Origin: Ptiloglossa arizonensis
Taxonomy: Eukaryota; Arthropoda; Insecta; Hymenoptera; Colletidae
Assembly: GCF_051014685.1 (NCBI RefSeq)
Contig: NW_027478855.1
Coordinates: forward strand, 62,001-126,000
Length of the DNA stretch: 64,000 bases
Direction of reading: 5' to 3'
The position numbers were made by a program, and so were the translations under genes. Below, one piece after another: positions 1-9,275 of the stretch; position 1 is the first letter of the stretch; each line of letters begins with the position of its first letter. The notes beneath the pieces are model-generated. The model was given only the letters and a program-made list of their open reading frames with translations. It was not told the origin of the DNA and did no database searches.

Positions 1-63
1 CAACGGTATGCGTACTTTTCCCCTAGGCCGTTCTAGTTACTCGTTACGAGCATCAGAACTGCG

Positions 64-82
64 AAAATTTTGAGTTTCTCAA
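64..82. other. AAAATTTT tract overlapping a 5-bp-stem inverted repeat
   Basis: An 8-bp self-complementary AAAATTTT is followed, sharing its last two T, by TTGAG-TTT-CTCAA, whose arms are perfect complements around a 3-nt loop. The unit recurs in nearly every monomer. Variants alter it in recognisable ways. The gccaaaattttg class lengthens the first palindrome to ten bases (CAAAATTTTG). The classes gagtttatc, gagtgtcta and gaatttctc weaken or abolish the second stem, as does aatttcgag, which also breaks the A4T4 tract. A4T4 tracts are known to curve DNA. A protein-binding or structural role here is inference. Confidence 0.6.
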
Positions 83-117
83 GCGTTTCTTACCTCCAAA
101 CTGCCATATCTCGCGAA

Positions 118-133
118 CGGATTGACCAATCCG
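118..133. other. 16-bp dyad in the monomer (imperfect form)
   Basis: The sequence cggattgaccaatccg consists of two perfect 7-bp complementary arms (cggattg and caatccg) separated by ac. This is the common state across the array. A second common state, cggatcgaccaatccg, carries one arm mismatch. The cgaaaggattg class trims one arm by replacing the outer c with a. The dyad lies immediately after TCGCGA, giving a strongly symmetric patch in each monomer. Short dyads are a known feature of many centromeric satellites. The role here is unproven. Confidence 0.75.
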
Positions 134-166
134 CAAAATTTCTGTTGCATCTGAAAGTAGAAACTC

Positions 167-183
167 GCCCGATTACAACGGTA
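167..183 (-). promoter_or_regulatory. CENP-B-box-like 17-mer (common form)
   Basis: Read on the minus strand the sequence is TACCGTTGTAATCGGGC. Aligned without gaps to the published mammalian CENP-B box, YTTCGTTGGAARCGGGA, it matches 12 of 17 positions and 7 of the 9 core positions (NTTCGNNNNANNCGGGN), including the full CGGG and the central A. It spans a monomer boundary as I have set it and recurs in most monomers. Monomers with ccctattac or cgcgcgatta lose the CGGG core. Similarity to the box is directly visible. Binding by a CENP-B-like protein is inference, and chance resemblance is possible. Confidence 0.35.
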
Positions 184-642
184 TGCGTACTTTTCCCCTA
201 GGCCGTTCTAGTTACTCGTGTCGAGCATCAAAACTGTGAAAATTTTGAGTTTCTCAAGCGTTTCTTATCTCCAAACTGCCATATCTCGCGAACGGATCGA
301 CCAATCCGCAAAATTTCTGTTGCATCTGAAAGTAGAAACTCGCCCGATTACAACGGTATGCGCACTTTTCCCCTAGGCGGTTCTAGTTATTCGTTTCGAG
401 CATCAGAACTGCGAAAATTTTGAGTTTCTCAAGCGTTTCTTACCTCCAAACTGCCATATCTCGCGAACGGATTGACCAATTCGCAAAATTTCTGTTGCTC
501 CTGAAAGTAGAAACTCGCCCGATTACAACGGTATGCGTACTTTTCCCCTAGGCCGTTCTAGTTACTCGTTTCGAGCATCAAAACTGCGAAAATTTTGAGT
601 TTCTCAAGCGTTTCTTATCTCCAAACTGCCATATCTCGCGAA

Positions 643-658
643 CGGATTGATCAATCCG
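643..658. other. 16-bp perfect palindrome (example of the gattgatcaatc class)
   Basis: Here the two central bases are at rather than ac, so cggattgatcaatccg reads identically on both strands over all 16 bases and contains a BclI site (TGATCA). This state occurs in many monomers throughout the array, for example at 818-833 and in the third monomer (m3) of every full cassette. It is usually linked to the upstream variant ttatctcc. It could be a homodimer binding site or a cruciform-prone site. Confidence 0.75.
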
Positions 659-691
659 CAAAATTTCTGTGCCATCTGAAAGTAGAAACTC

Positions 692-708
692 GCCCGATTA
701 CAACGATA
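692..708 (-). promoter_or_regulatory. CENP-B-box-like 17-mer (better-matching acgata form)
   Basis: In monomers reading caacgata instead of caacggta the minus strand is TATCGTTGTAATCGGGC. This matches 13 of 17 CENP-B box positions and 8 of 9 core positions, the exception being the first T of TTCG. The form occurs next at 867-883, then at 1392-1408 in cassette monomer m3 and in the m3 of every later cassette, and in the monomer just before many cassettes. It is thus tied to the most recurrent block of the array. Functional meaning is inference. Confidence 0.35.
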
Positions 709-1050
709 TGCGCACTTTTCCCCTAGGCCGTTCTAGTTATTCGTGTCGAGCATCAGAACTGCGAAGATTTTGAGTTTCTCAAGCGTTTCTTATCTCCAAA
801 CTGCCATATCTCGCGAACGGATTGATCAATCCGCAAAATTTCTGTTGCATCTGAAAGTAGAAACTCGCCCGATTACAACGATATGCGCACTTTTCCCCTA
901 GGCCGTTCTAGTTATTCGTGTCGAGCATCAGAACTGCGAAGATTTTGAGTTTCTCAAGCGTTTCTTATCTCCAAACTGCCATATCTCGCGAACGGATTGA
1001 TCAATCCGCAAAATTTCTGTTGCATCTGAAAGTGGAAACTCGCCCGATTA

Positions 1051-1750
1051 CAACGGTAGGTGTAGTTTTCCCCTAGGCCGTTCCAGTTATTCATTTCGAG
1101 CATCAGAACTGCGAAAATTTTGAGGTTCTCAAGCGTTTCTTAAATCCAAACGGCCATATCTCGCGAACGGATTGACCAATCCGCAAAATTTCTGTTGCAT
1201 CTGAAAGTAGAAACTCGCCCGATTACAACGGTATGCGCACTTTTCCCCTAGGCCGCTCTAGTTATTCGTTTCGAGCATCAGAACTACGAAAATTTTGAGT
1301 TTCTCAAGCGTTTCTTACATCCAAACGGCCATATCACGCGAACGGATTGACCAATCCGCATAATTTCTCTTGCATCTGAAAGTAGAAACTCGCCCGATTA
1401 CAACGATATGCGCACTTTTCCCCTAGGCCGTTTTAGTTATTCGTGTCGAGCATCAGAACTGCGAAAATTTTGAGTTTCTCAAGCGTTTCTTATCTCCAAA
1501 CTGCCATATCTCGCGAACGGATTGATCAATCCGCCAAATTTCTGTTGCATCTGAAAGTAGAAACTCGCCCTATTACAACGGTAGGTGTAGTTTTCCCCTA
1601 GGCCATTCTAGTTATTCGTTTCGAGCATCTGAAATGCGAAAATTTTGAGTTTCTCAAGCGTTTCTTACCTCCAAACTGCCATATCCCGCGAACGGATTGA
1701 CCAATCCGCATAATTTCTGTTGCATCTGAAAGTAGAAACTCGCCCGATTA
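1051..1750. repeat. Four-monomer cassette, copy 1
   Basis: The cassette signature is as follows. m1: taggtgtag, ttccagttattcatttcg, gaggttctc, aaatccaaacgg. m2: ccgctctag, acatccaaacgg, tatcacgcg, tctcttgcatc. m3: acgatatgcg, ccgttttag, perfect 16-bp palindrome, ccgccaaattt, ccctattac. m4: taggtgtag, then gaaatgcgaaa. This copy has private changes: gaactacg in m2 (about 1282) and ccattctag in m4 (about 1604). Its m4 runs into a tatcccgcg/gcataattt monomer end not seen after m4 elsewhere, which suggests a conversion or crossover inside m4. Confidence 0.9.
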
Positions 1751-3675
1751 CAACGGTATGCGTACTTCTCCCCTAGGCCGTTCTAGTCATTCGTTTCGAG
1801 CATCAGAACTGCGAAAATTTTGAGTTTCTCAAGCGTTTCTTATCTCCAAACTGCCATATCTCGCGAACGGATTGATCAATCCGCAAAATTTCTGTTGCTT
1901 GTGAAAGTAGAAACTCGCCCGATTACAACGGTATGCGCACTTTTCATCTAGGCCGTTCTAGTTATTCGTTTCGAGCATCAGAACTGCGAAAATTTTGAGT
2001 TTCTCAAGCGTTTCTTACATCCAAACTGCCATATCCCGCGAACGGATTGACCAATCCGCATAATTTCTGTTGCATCTGAAAGTAGAAACTCGCGCGATTA
2101 CAACGGTATGCGCACTTTTCCCCTAGGCCGTTCTAGTTATTCGTGTCGAGCATCAGAACTGCGAAAATTTTGAGTATCTCAAGCGTTTCTTACCTCCAAA
2201 CTGCCATATCTCGCGAACGGATTGACCAATCCGCAAAATTTCTGTTGCATCTGAAAGTAGAAACTCGCCCGATTACAACGGTAGGTGTAGTTTTCCCCTA
2301 GGCCGTTCTAGTTATTCGTTTCGAGCATCAGAACTGCGAAAATTTTGAGTTTCTCAAGCGTTTCTTACTTCCAAACTGCCACATCTCGCGAACGGATCGA
2401 CCAATTCGCAAAATTTCTGTTGCATCTGAAAGTAGAAACTCGCCCGATTACAACGGTATGCGCACTTTGCCCCTAAGCCGTTCTAGTTATTCGTGTCGAG
2501 CATCAGAACTGCGAAAATTTTGAGTTTCTCAAGCGTTTCTTACTTCCAAACTGCCATATCTCGCGAACGGATTGATCAATCCGCAAAATTTCTGTTGCAT
2601 TTGAAAGTAGAAACTCGCCCGATTACAACGGTATGCGCACTTTTCCCCTAGGCGGTTCTAGTTATTCGTTTCGAGCATCAGAACTGCGAAAATTTTGAGT
2701 TTCTCAAGCGTTTCTTATCTCCAAACTGCCACATCTCGCGAACGGATCGACCAATCCGCAAAATTTCTATTGCATCTGAAAGTAGAAACTCGCCCGATTA
2801 CAACGGTATGCGTACTTCTCCCCTAGGCCGTTCTAGTCATTCGTTTCGAGCATCAGAACTGTCAAAATTTTGAGTTTCTCAAGCGTTTCTTATCTCCAAA
2901 CTGCCATATCTCGCGAACGGATTGATCAATCCGCAAAATTTCTGTTGCATCTGAAAGTAGAAACTCGCCCGATTACAACGGTAGGTGTAGTTTTCCCCTA
3001 GGCCGTTCTAGTTATTCGTTTCGAGCATCAGAACTGCCAAAATTTTGAGTTTCTCAAGCGTTTCTTACTTCCAAACTGCCACATCTCGTGAACGGATCGA
3101 CCAATCCGCAAAATTTCTGTTGCATCTGAAAGTAGAAACTCGCCCGATTACAACGGTATGCGCACTTTGCCCCTAGGCCGTTCTAGTTATTCGTGTCGAG
3201 CATCAGAACTGCGAAAATTTTGAGTTTCTCAAGCGTTTCTTACCTCCAAACTGCCATATCTCGCGAAAGGATTGACAAATCCGCATAATTTCTGTTGCAT
3301 CTGAAAGCAGAAACTCGCCCGATTACAACGGTATGCGTACTTCTCCCCTAGGCCGTTCTAGTCATTCGTTTCGAGCATCAGAACTGCGAAAATTTTGAGT
3401 TTCTCAAGCGTTTCTTACCTCCAAACTGCCATATCTCGCGAAAGGATTGACAAATCTGCAAAATTTCTGTTGCATCTGAAAGTAGAAACTCGCCCGATTA
3501 CAACGGTATGCGCACTTTTCCCCTAGGCCGTTCTAGTTATTCGTGTCGAGCATCAGAACTGCGAAAATTTCGAGTTTCTCAAGCGTTTTTTACCTCCAAA
3601 CTGCCATATCTCGCGAACGGATTGATCAATCCGCAAAATTTCTGTTGCATCTGAAAGTAGAAACTCGCCCGATTA

Positions 3676-4375
3676 CAACGGTAGGTGTAGTTTTCCCCTA
3701 GGCCGTTCCAGTTATTCATTTCGAGCATCAGAACTGCGAAAATTTTGAGGTTCTCAAGCGTTTCTTAAATCCAAACGGCCATATCTCGCGAACGGATTGA
3801 CCAATCCGCAAAATTTCTGTTGCATCTGAAAGTAGAAACTCGCCCGATTACAACGGTATGCGCACTTTTCCCCTAGGCCGCTCTAGTTATTCGTTTCGAG
3901 CATCAGAACTGCGAAAATTTTGAGTTTCTCAAGCGTTTCTTACATCCAAACGGCCATATCACGCGAACGGATTGACCAATCCGCATAATTTCTCTTGCAT
4001 CTGAAAGTAGAAACTCGCCCGATTACAACGATATGCGCACTTTTCCCCTAGGCCGTTTTAGTTATTCGTGTCGAGCATCAGAACTGCGAAAATTTTGAGT
4101 TTCTCAAGCGTTTCTTATCTCCAAACTGCCATATCTCGCGAACGGATTGATCAATCCGCCAAATTTCTGTTGCATCTGAAAGTAGAAACTCGCCCTATTA
4201 CAACGGTAGGTGTAGTTTTCCCCTAGGCCGTTCTAGTTATTCGTTTCGAGCATCAGAAATGCGAAAATTTTGAGTTTCTCAAGCGTTTCTTACCTCCAAA
4301 CTGCCATATCTCGCGAACGGATTGACCAATCCGCAAAATTTCTGTTGCATCTGAAAGTAGAAACTCGCCCGATTA
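3676..4375. repeat. Four-monomer cassette, copy 2
   Basis: Complete m1-m4 with gaggttctc at 3747. It follows an aatttcgag/cgttttttacc monomer instead of m0. It lies in the first copy of an 875-bp tandem duplication and is identical to copy 3 in every line I compared. Confidence 0.92.
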
Positions 4376-4550
4376 CAACGGTATGCGCACTTTTCCCCTA
4401 GGCCGTTCTAGTTATTCGTGTCGAGCATCAGAACTGCGAAAATTTCGAGTTTCTCAAGCGTTTTTTACCTCCAAACTGCCATATCTCGCGAACGGATTGA
4501 TCAATCCGCAAAATTTCTGTTGCATCTGAAAGTAGAAACTCGCCCGATTA

Positions 4551-5250
4551 CAACGGTAGGTGTAGTTTTCCCCTAGGCCGTTCCAGTTATTCATTTCGAG
4601 CATCAGAACTGCGAAAATTTTGAGGTTCTCAAGCGTTTCTTAAATCCAAACGGCCATATCTCGCGAACGGATTGACCAATCCGCAAAATTTCTGTTGCAT
4701 CTGAAAGTAGAAACTCGCCCGATTACAACGGTATGCGCACTTTTCCCCTAGGCCGCTCTAGTTATTCGTTTCGAGCATCAGAACTGCGAAAATTTTGAGT
4801 TTCTCAAGCGTTTCTTACATCCAAACGGCCATATCACGCGAACGGATTGACCAATCCGCATAATTTCTCTTGCATCTGAAAGTAGAAACTCGCCCGATTA
4901 CAACGATATGCGCACTTTTCCCCTAGGCCGTTTTAGTTATTCGTGTCGAGCATCAGAACTGCGAAAATTTTGAGTTTCTCAAGCGTTTCTTATCTCCAAA
5001 CTGCCATATCTCGCGAACGGATTGATCAATCCGCCAAATTTCTGTTGCATCTGAAAGTAGAAACTCGCCCTATTACAACGGTAGGTGTAGTTTTCCCCTA
5101 GGCCGTTCTAGTTATTCGTTTCGAGCATCAGAAATGCGAAAATTTTGAGTTTCTCAAGCGTTTCTTACCTCCAAACTGCCATATCTCGCGAACGGATTGA
5201 CCAATCCGCAAAATTTCTGTTGCATCTGAAAGTAGAAACTCGCCCGATTA
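4551..5250. repeat. Four-monomer cassette, copy 3
   Basis: Complete m1-m4, gaggttctc at 4622, exactly 875 bp after copy 2. It is followed by the m5 monomer (tatgcgtac, gagtgtcta, tgtcatatc, gcataattt), which also follows the cassettes at 15575, 28700 and the later ones. Here m5 carries the private variants ctggcaaaa and aaagcctttc (5310-5340). Confidence 0.92.
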
Positions 5251-8200
5251 CAACGGTATGCGTACTTTTCCCCTAGGCCGTTCTAGTTACTCGTTTCGAG
5301 CATCAGAACTGGCAAAATTTTGAGTGTCTAAAGCCTTTCTTACCTCCAAACTGTCATATCTCGCGAACGGATTGACCAATCCGCATAATTTCTGTTGCAT
5401 CTGAAAGTAGAAACTCGCCCGATTACAACGGTATGCGTACTTTTCCCCTAGGCCGTTCTAGTTACTCGTTTCGAGCATCAGAACTGCGAAAATTTTGAGT
5501 TTCTCAAGCGTTTCTTACCTCCAAACTGCCATATCTCGCGAACGGATTGACCAATCCGCAAAATTTCTGTTGCACCTGAAAGTAGAAACTCGCCCGATTA
5601 CAACGGTAGGTGTAGTTTTCCCCTAGGCCGTTCTAGTTATTCGTTTCGAGCATCAGAACTGCGAAAATTTTGAGTTTCTCAAGCGTTTCTTACCTCCAAA
5701 CTGCCATATCCCGCGAACGGATTGACCAATCCGCATAATTTCTGTTGAATCTGAAAGTAGAAACTCGCCCGATTACAACGGTATGCGTACTTCTCCCCTA
5801 GGCCGTTCTAGTCATTCATTTCGAGCATCAGAACTGCGAAAATTTTGAGTTTCTCAAGCGTTTCTTATCTCCAAACTGCCATATCTCGCGAACGGATTGA
5901 TCAATCCGCAAAATTTCTGTTGCATCTGAAAGCAGAAACTCGCCCGATTACAACGGTATGCGTACTTCTCCCCTAGGCCGTTCTAGTTATTCGTGTCGAG
6001 CATCAGAACTGCGAAAATTTTGAGTTTCACAAGCGTTTCTTACCTCCAAACTGCCATATCTCGCGAACGGATTGACCAATTCGCAAAATTTCTGTTGCAT
6101 CTGAAAGTAGAAACTCGCCCGATTACAACGGTATGCGCACTTTGCCCCTAGGCCGTTCTAGTTATTCGTTTCGAGCATCAGAACTGCGAAAATTTTGAGT
6201 TTCTCAAGCGTTTCTTACCTCCAAACTGCCATATCCCGCGAACGGATTGACCAGTCCGCATAATTTCTGTTGCATCTGAAAGTAGAAACTCGCGCGATTA
6301 CAACGGTATGCGCACTTTTCCCCTAGGCCGTTCTAGTTATTCGTGTCGAGCATCAGAACTGCGAAAATTTTGAGTTTCTCAAGCGTTTCTTACCTCCAAA
6401 CTGCCATATCTCGCGAACGGATTGACCAATCCGCAAAATTTCTGTTGCATCTGAAAGTAGAAACTCGCCCGATTACAACGGTAGGTGTAGTTTTCCCCTA
6501 GGCCGTTCTAGTTATTCGTTTCGAGCATCAGAACTGCGAAAATTTTGTGTTTCTCAAGCGTTTCTTACTTCCAAACTGCCACATCTCGCGAACGGATCGA
6601 CCAATTCGCAAAATTTCTCTTGCATCTGAAAGTAGAAACTCGCCCGATTACAACGGTATGCGCACTTTGCCCCTAGGCCGTTCTAGTTATTCGTGTCGAG
6701 CATCAGAACTGCGAAAATTTTGAGTTTCTCAAGCGTTTCTTACTTCCAAACTGCCATATCTCGCGAACGGATTGATCAATCCGCAAAATTTCTGTTGCAT
6801 TTGAAAGTAGAAACTCGCCCGATTACAACGGTATGCGCACTTTTCCCCTAGGCGGTTCTAGTTATTCGTTTCGAGCATCAGAACTGCGAAAATTTTGAGT
6901 TTCTCAAGCGTTTCTTATCTCCAAACTGCCACATCTCGCGAACGGATCGACCAATCCGCAAAATTTCTATTGCATCTGAAAGTAGAAACTCGCCCGATTA
7001 CAACGGTATGCGTACTTCTCCCCTAGGCCGTTCTAGTCATTCGTTTCGAGCATCAGAACTGTCAAAATTTTGAGTTTCTCAAGCGTTTCTTATCTCCAAA
7101 CTGCCATATCTCGCGAACGGATTGATCAATCCGCAAAATTTCTGTGCCATCTGAAAGTAGAAACTCGCCCGATTACAACGGTAGGTGTAGTTTTCCCCTA
7201 GGCCGTTCTAGTTATTCGTTTCGAGCATCAGAACTGCGAAAATTTTGAGTTTCTCAAGCGTTTCTTACTTCCAAACTGCCACATCTCGTGAACGGATCGA
7301 ACAATCCGCAAAATTTCTGTTGCATCTGAAAGTAGAAACTCGCCCGATTACAACGGTATGCGCACTTTGCCCCTAGGCCGTTCTAGTTATTCGTGTCGAG
7401 CATCAGAACTGCGAAAATTTTGAGTTTCTCAAGCGTTTCTTACCTCCAAACTGCCATATCTCGCGAAAGGATTGACCAATCCGCATAATTTCTGTTGCAT
7501 CTGAAAGCAGAAACTCGCCCGATTACAACGGTATGCGTACTTCTCCCCTAGGCCGTTCTAGTCATTCGTTTCGAGCATCAGAACTGCGAAAATTTTGAGT
7601 TTCTCAAGCGTTTCTTACCTCCAAACTGCCATATCTCGCGAAAGGATTGACAAATCTGCAAAATTTCTGTTGCATCTGAAAGTAGAAACTCGCCCGATTA
7701 CAACGGTATGCGCACTTTTCCCCTAGGCCGTTCTAGTTATTCGTTTCGAGCATCAGAACTGCGAAAATTTTGAGTTTCTCAAGCGTTTCTTACCTCCAAA
7801 CTGCCATATCTCGCGAAAGGATTGACAAATCTGCAAAATTTCTGTTGCATCTGAAAGTAGAAACTCGCCCGATTACAACGGTATGCGCACTTTTCCCCTA
7901 GGCCGTTCTAGTTATTCGTGTCGAGCATCAGAACTGCGAAAATTTCGAGTTTCTCAAGAGTTTTTTACCTCCAAACTGCCATATCTCGCGAACGGATTGA
8001 CCAATCCGCAAAATTTCTGTTGCATCTGAAAGTAGAAACTCGCCCGATTACAATGGTAGGTGTAGTTTTCCCCTAGGCCGTTCTAGTTATTCGTTTCGAG
8101 CATCAGAACTGCGAAAATTTTGAGTTTCTCAAGCGTTTCTTACTTCCAAACTGCCACATCTCGCGAACGGATCGACCAATCCGCAAAATTTCTGTTGTAT

Positions 8201-8575
8201 CTGAAAGTAGAAACTCGCCCGATTACAACGGTATGCGCACTTTGCCCCTAGGCCGTTCTAGTTATTCGTTTCGAGCATCAGAACTGCGAAAATTTTGAGT
8301 TTCTCAAGCGTTTCTTATCTCCAAACTGCCATATCTCGCGAACGGATTGATCAATCCGCAAAATTTCTGTTGCATCTGAAAGTAGAAACTCGCCCGATTA
8401 CAACGATATGCGCACTTTTCCCCTAGGCCGCTCTAGTTATTCGTGTCGAGCATCAGAACTGCGAAGATTTTGAGTTTCTCAAGCGTTTCTTATCTCCAAA
8501 CTGCCATATCTCGCGAACGGATTGATCAATCCGCAAAATTTCTGTTGCATCTGAAAGTAGAAACTCGCCCGATTA

Positions 8576-9275
8576 CAACGGTAGGTGTAGTTTTCCCCTA
8601 GGCCGTTCCAGTTATTCATTTCGAGCATCAGAACTGCGAAAATTTTGAGGTTCTCAAGCGTTTCTTAAATCCAAACGGCCATATCTCGCGAACGGATTGA
8701 CCAATCCGCAAAATTTCTGTTGCATCTGAAAGTAGAAACTCGCCCGATTACAACGGTATGCGCACTTTTCCCCTAGGCCGCTCTAGTTACTCGTTTCGAG
8801 CATCAGAACTGCGAAAATTTTGAGTTTCTCAAGCGTTTCTTACATCCAAACGGCCATATCACGCGAACGGATTGACCAATCCGCATAATTTCTCTTGCAT
8901 CTGAAAGTAGAAACTCGCCCGATTACAACGATATGCGCACTTTTCCCCTAGGCCGTTTTAGTTATTCGTGTCGAGCATCAGAACTGCGAAAATTTTGAGT
9001 TTCTCAAGCGTTTCTTATCTCCAAACTGCCATATCTCGCGAACGGATTGATCAATCCGCCAAATTTCTGTTGCATCTGAAAGTAGAAACTCGCCCTATTA
9101 CAACGGTAGGTGTAGTTTTCCCCTAGGCCGTTCTAGTTATTCGTTTCGAGCATCAGAAATGCGAAAATTTTGAGTTTCTCAAGCGTTTCTTACCTCCAAA
9201 CTGCCATATCTCGCGAACGGATTGACCAATCCGCAAAATTTCTGTTGCGTCTGAAAGTAGAAACTCGCCCGATTA
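8576..9275. repeat. Four-monomer cassette, copy 4
   Basis: Complete m1-m4 with gaggttctc at 8647, preceded by an m0 monomer (8401). Private variants are gttactcg in m2 (8787) and gcgtctg at the m4 end (9247). The m5 monomer is absent here. The next monomer begins tattcgtac and runs into ordinary ttactcg sequence. Confidence 0.92.

Larger units (their letters stand above)
1..175. repeat. Representative monomer and its internal architecture
   Basis: The start point is arbitrary (first c of caacgg). In order the unit holds a variable segment at 6-16 (tatgcgcac, tatgcgtac or taggtgtag classes), a conserved cccctagg with an AvrII site (22-27), a variable ttctagttattcgt segment, a conserved cgagcatcagaactg, an AAAATTTT tract (64-71), a small inverted repeat (70-82), a highly variable five-base spot (acctc, atctc, acttc, acatc, aaatc), a TCGCGA NruI site (111-116), a 16-bp dyad (118-133), an AAAATTT tract (135-141) and a conserved gaaagtagaaactcgcccga tail. 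Counted directly, it has C 46, G 32 and 13 CpG. Since 175 is not a multiple of three, any reading frame shifts at each monomer, which prevents a long ORF. Confidence 0.97.
1..1050. repeat. Leading mosaic monomers
   Basis: Six monomers. The first four mix tatgcgtac and tatgcgcac types, with gctcctg at about 497 and the gtgccatctg variant at about 671. The last two (701-1050) are near-identical copies of the m0 type (acgatatgcgc, gcgaagatttt, ttatctcc, gattgatcaatcc), which precedes many cassettes. The window begins inside the array, so this is not an array edge. Confidence 0.85.
3458..5262. repeat. 875-bp tandem duplication (5 monomers, two copies)
   Basis: Bases 3458-4387 and 4333-5262 match at offset 875 with no difference in the lines I compared. 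Mismatches appear just outside at 3457/4332 and 4388/5263. Each copy holds an aatttcgag/cgttttttacc monomer plus a complete cassette. Identity and adjacency indicate a recent in-register unequal exchange. Confidence 0.88.

Noticed and set aside
2..27. Promoter or operator from the conserved cccctagg (AvrII site) and TCGCGA (NruI site).
   Set aside because: They are simple short palindromes present once per monomer. No TATA-like element, start codon context or downstream gene accompanies them.
61..175. The monomer as an ancient dimer, from the similar gcgaaaatttt (61-71) and ccgcaaaattt (131-141).
   Set aside because: Similarity does not extend beyond the A/T tract. The sequences on either side of the two tracts do not align, so an internal duplication is not supported.
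647..657. RNA polymerase III B-box-like GATCAATCC in the perfect-palindrome class, suggesting a tRNA- or SINE-derived monomer.
   Set aside because: It fits the loose GWTCRANNC pattern, but there is no matching A box upstream at proper spacing, no tRNA-like fold and no terminator. The match follows from the palindrome itself.
671..682. Pairs of compensating indels in the ctgtgccatctg variant (versus ctgttgcatctg).
   Set aside because: Length is unchanged, so two adjacent substitutions explain it as well as a deletion plus an insertion. I did not count it as an indel.
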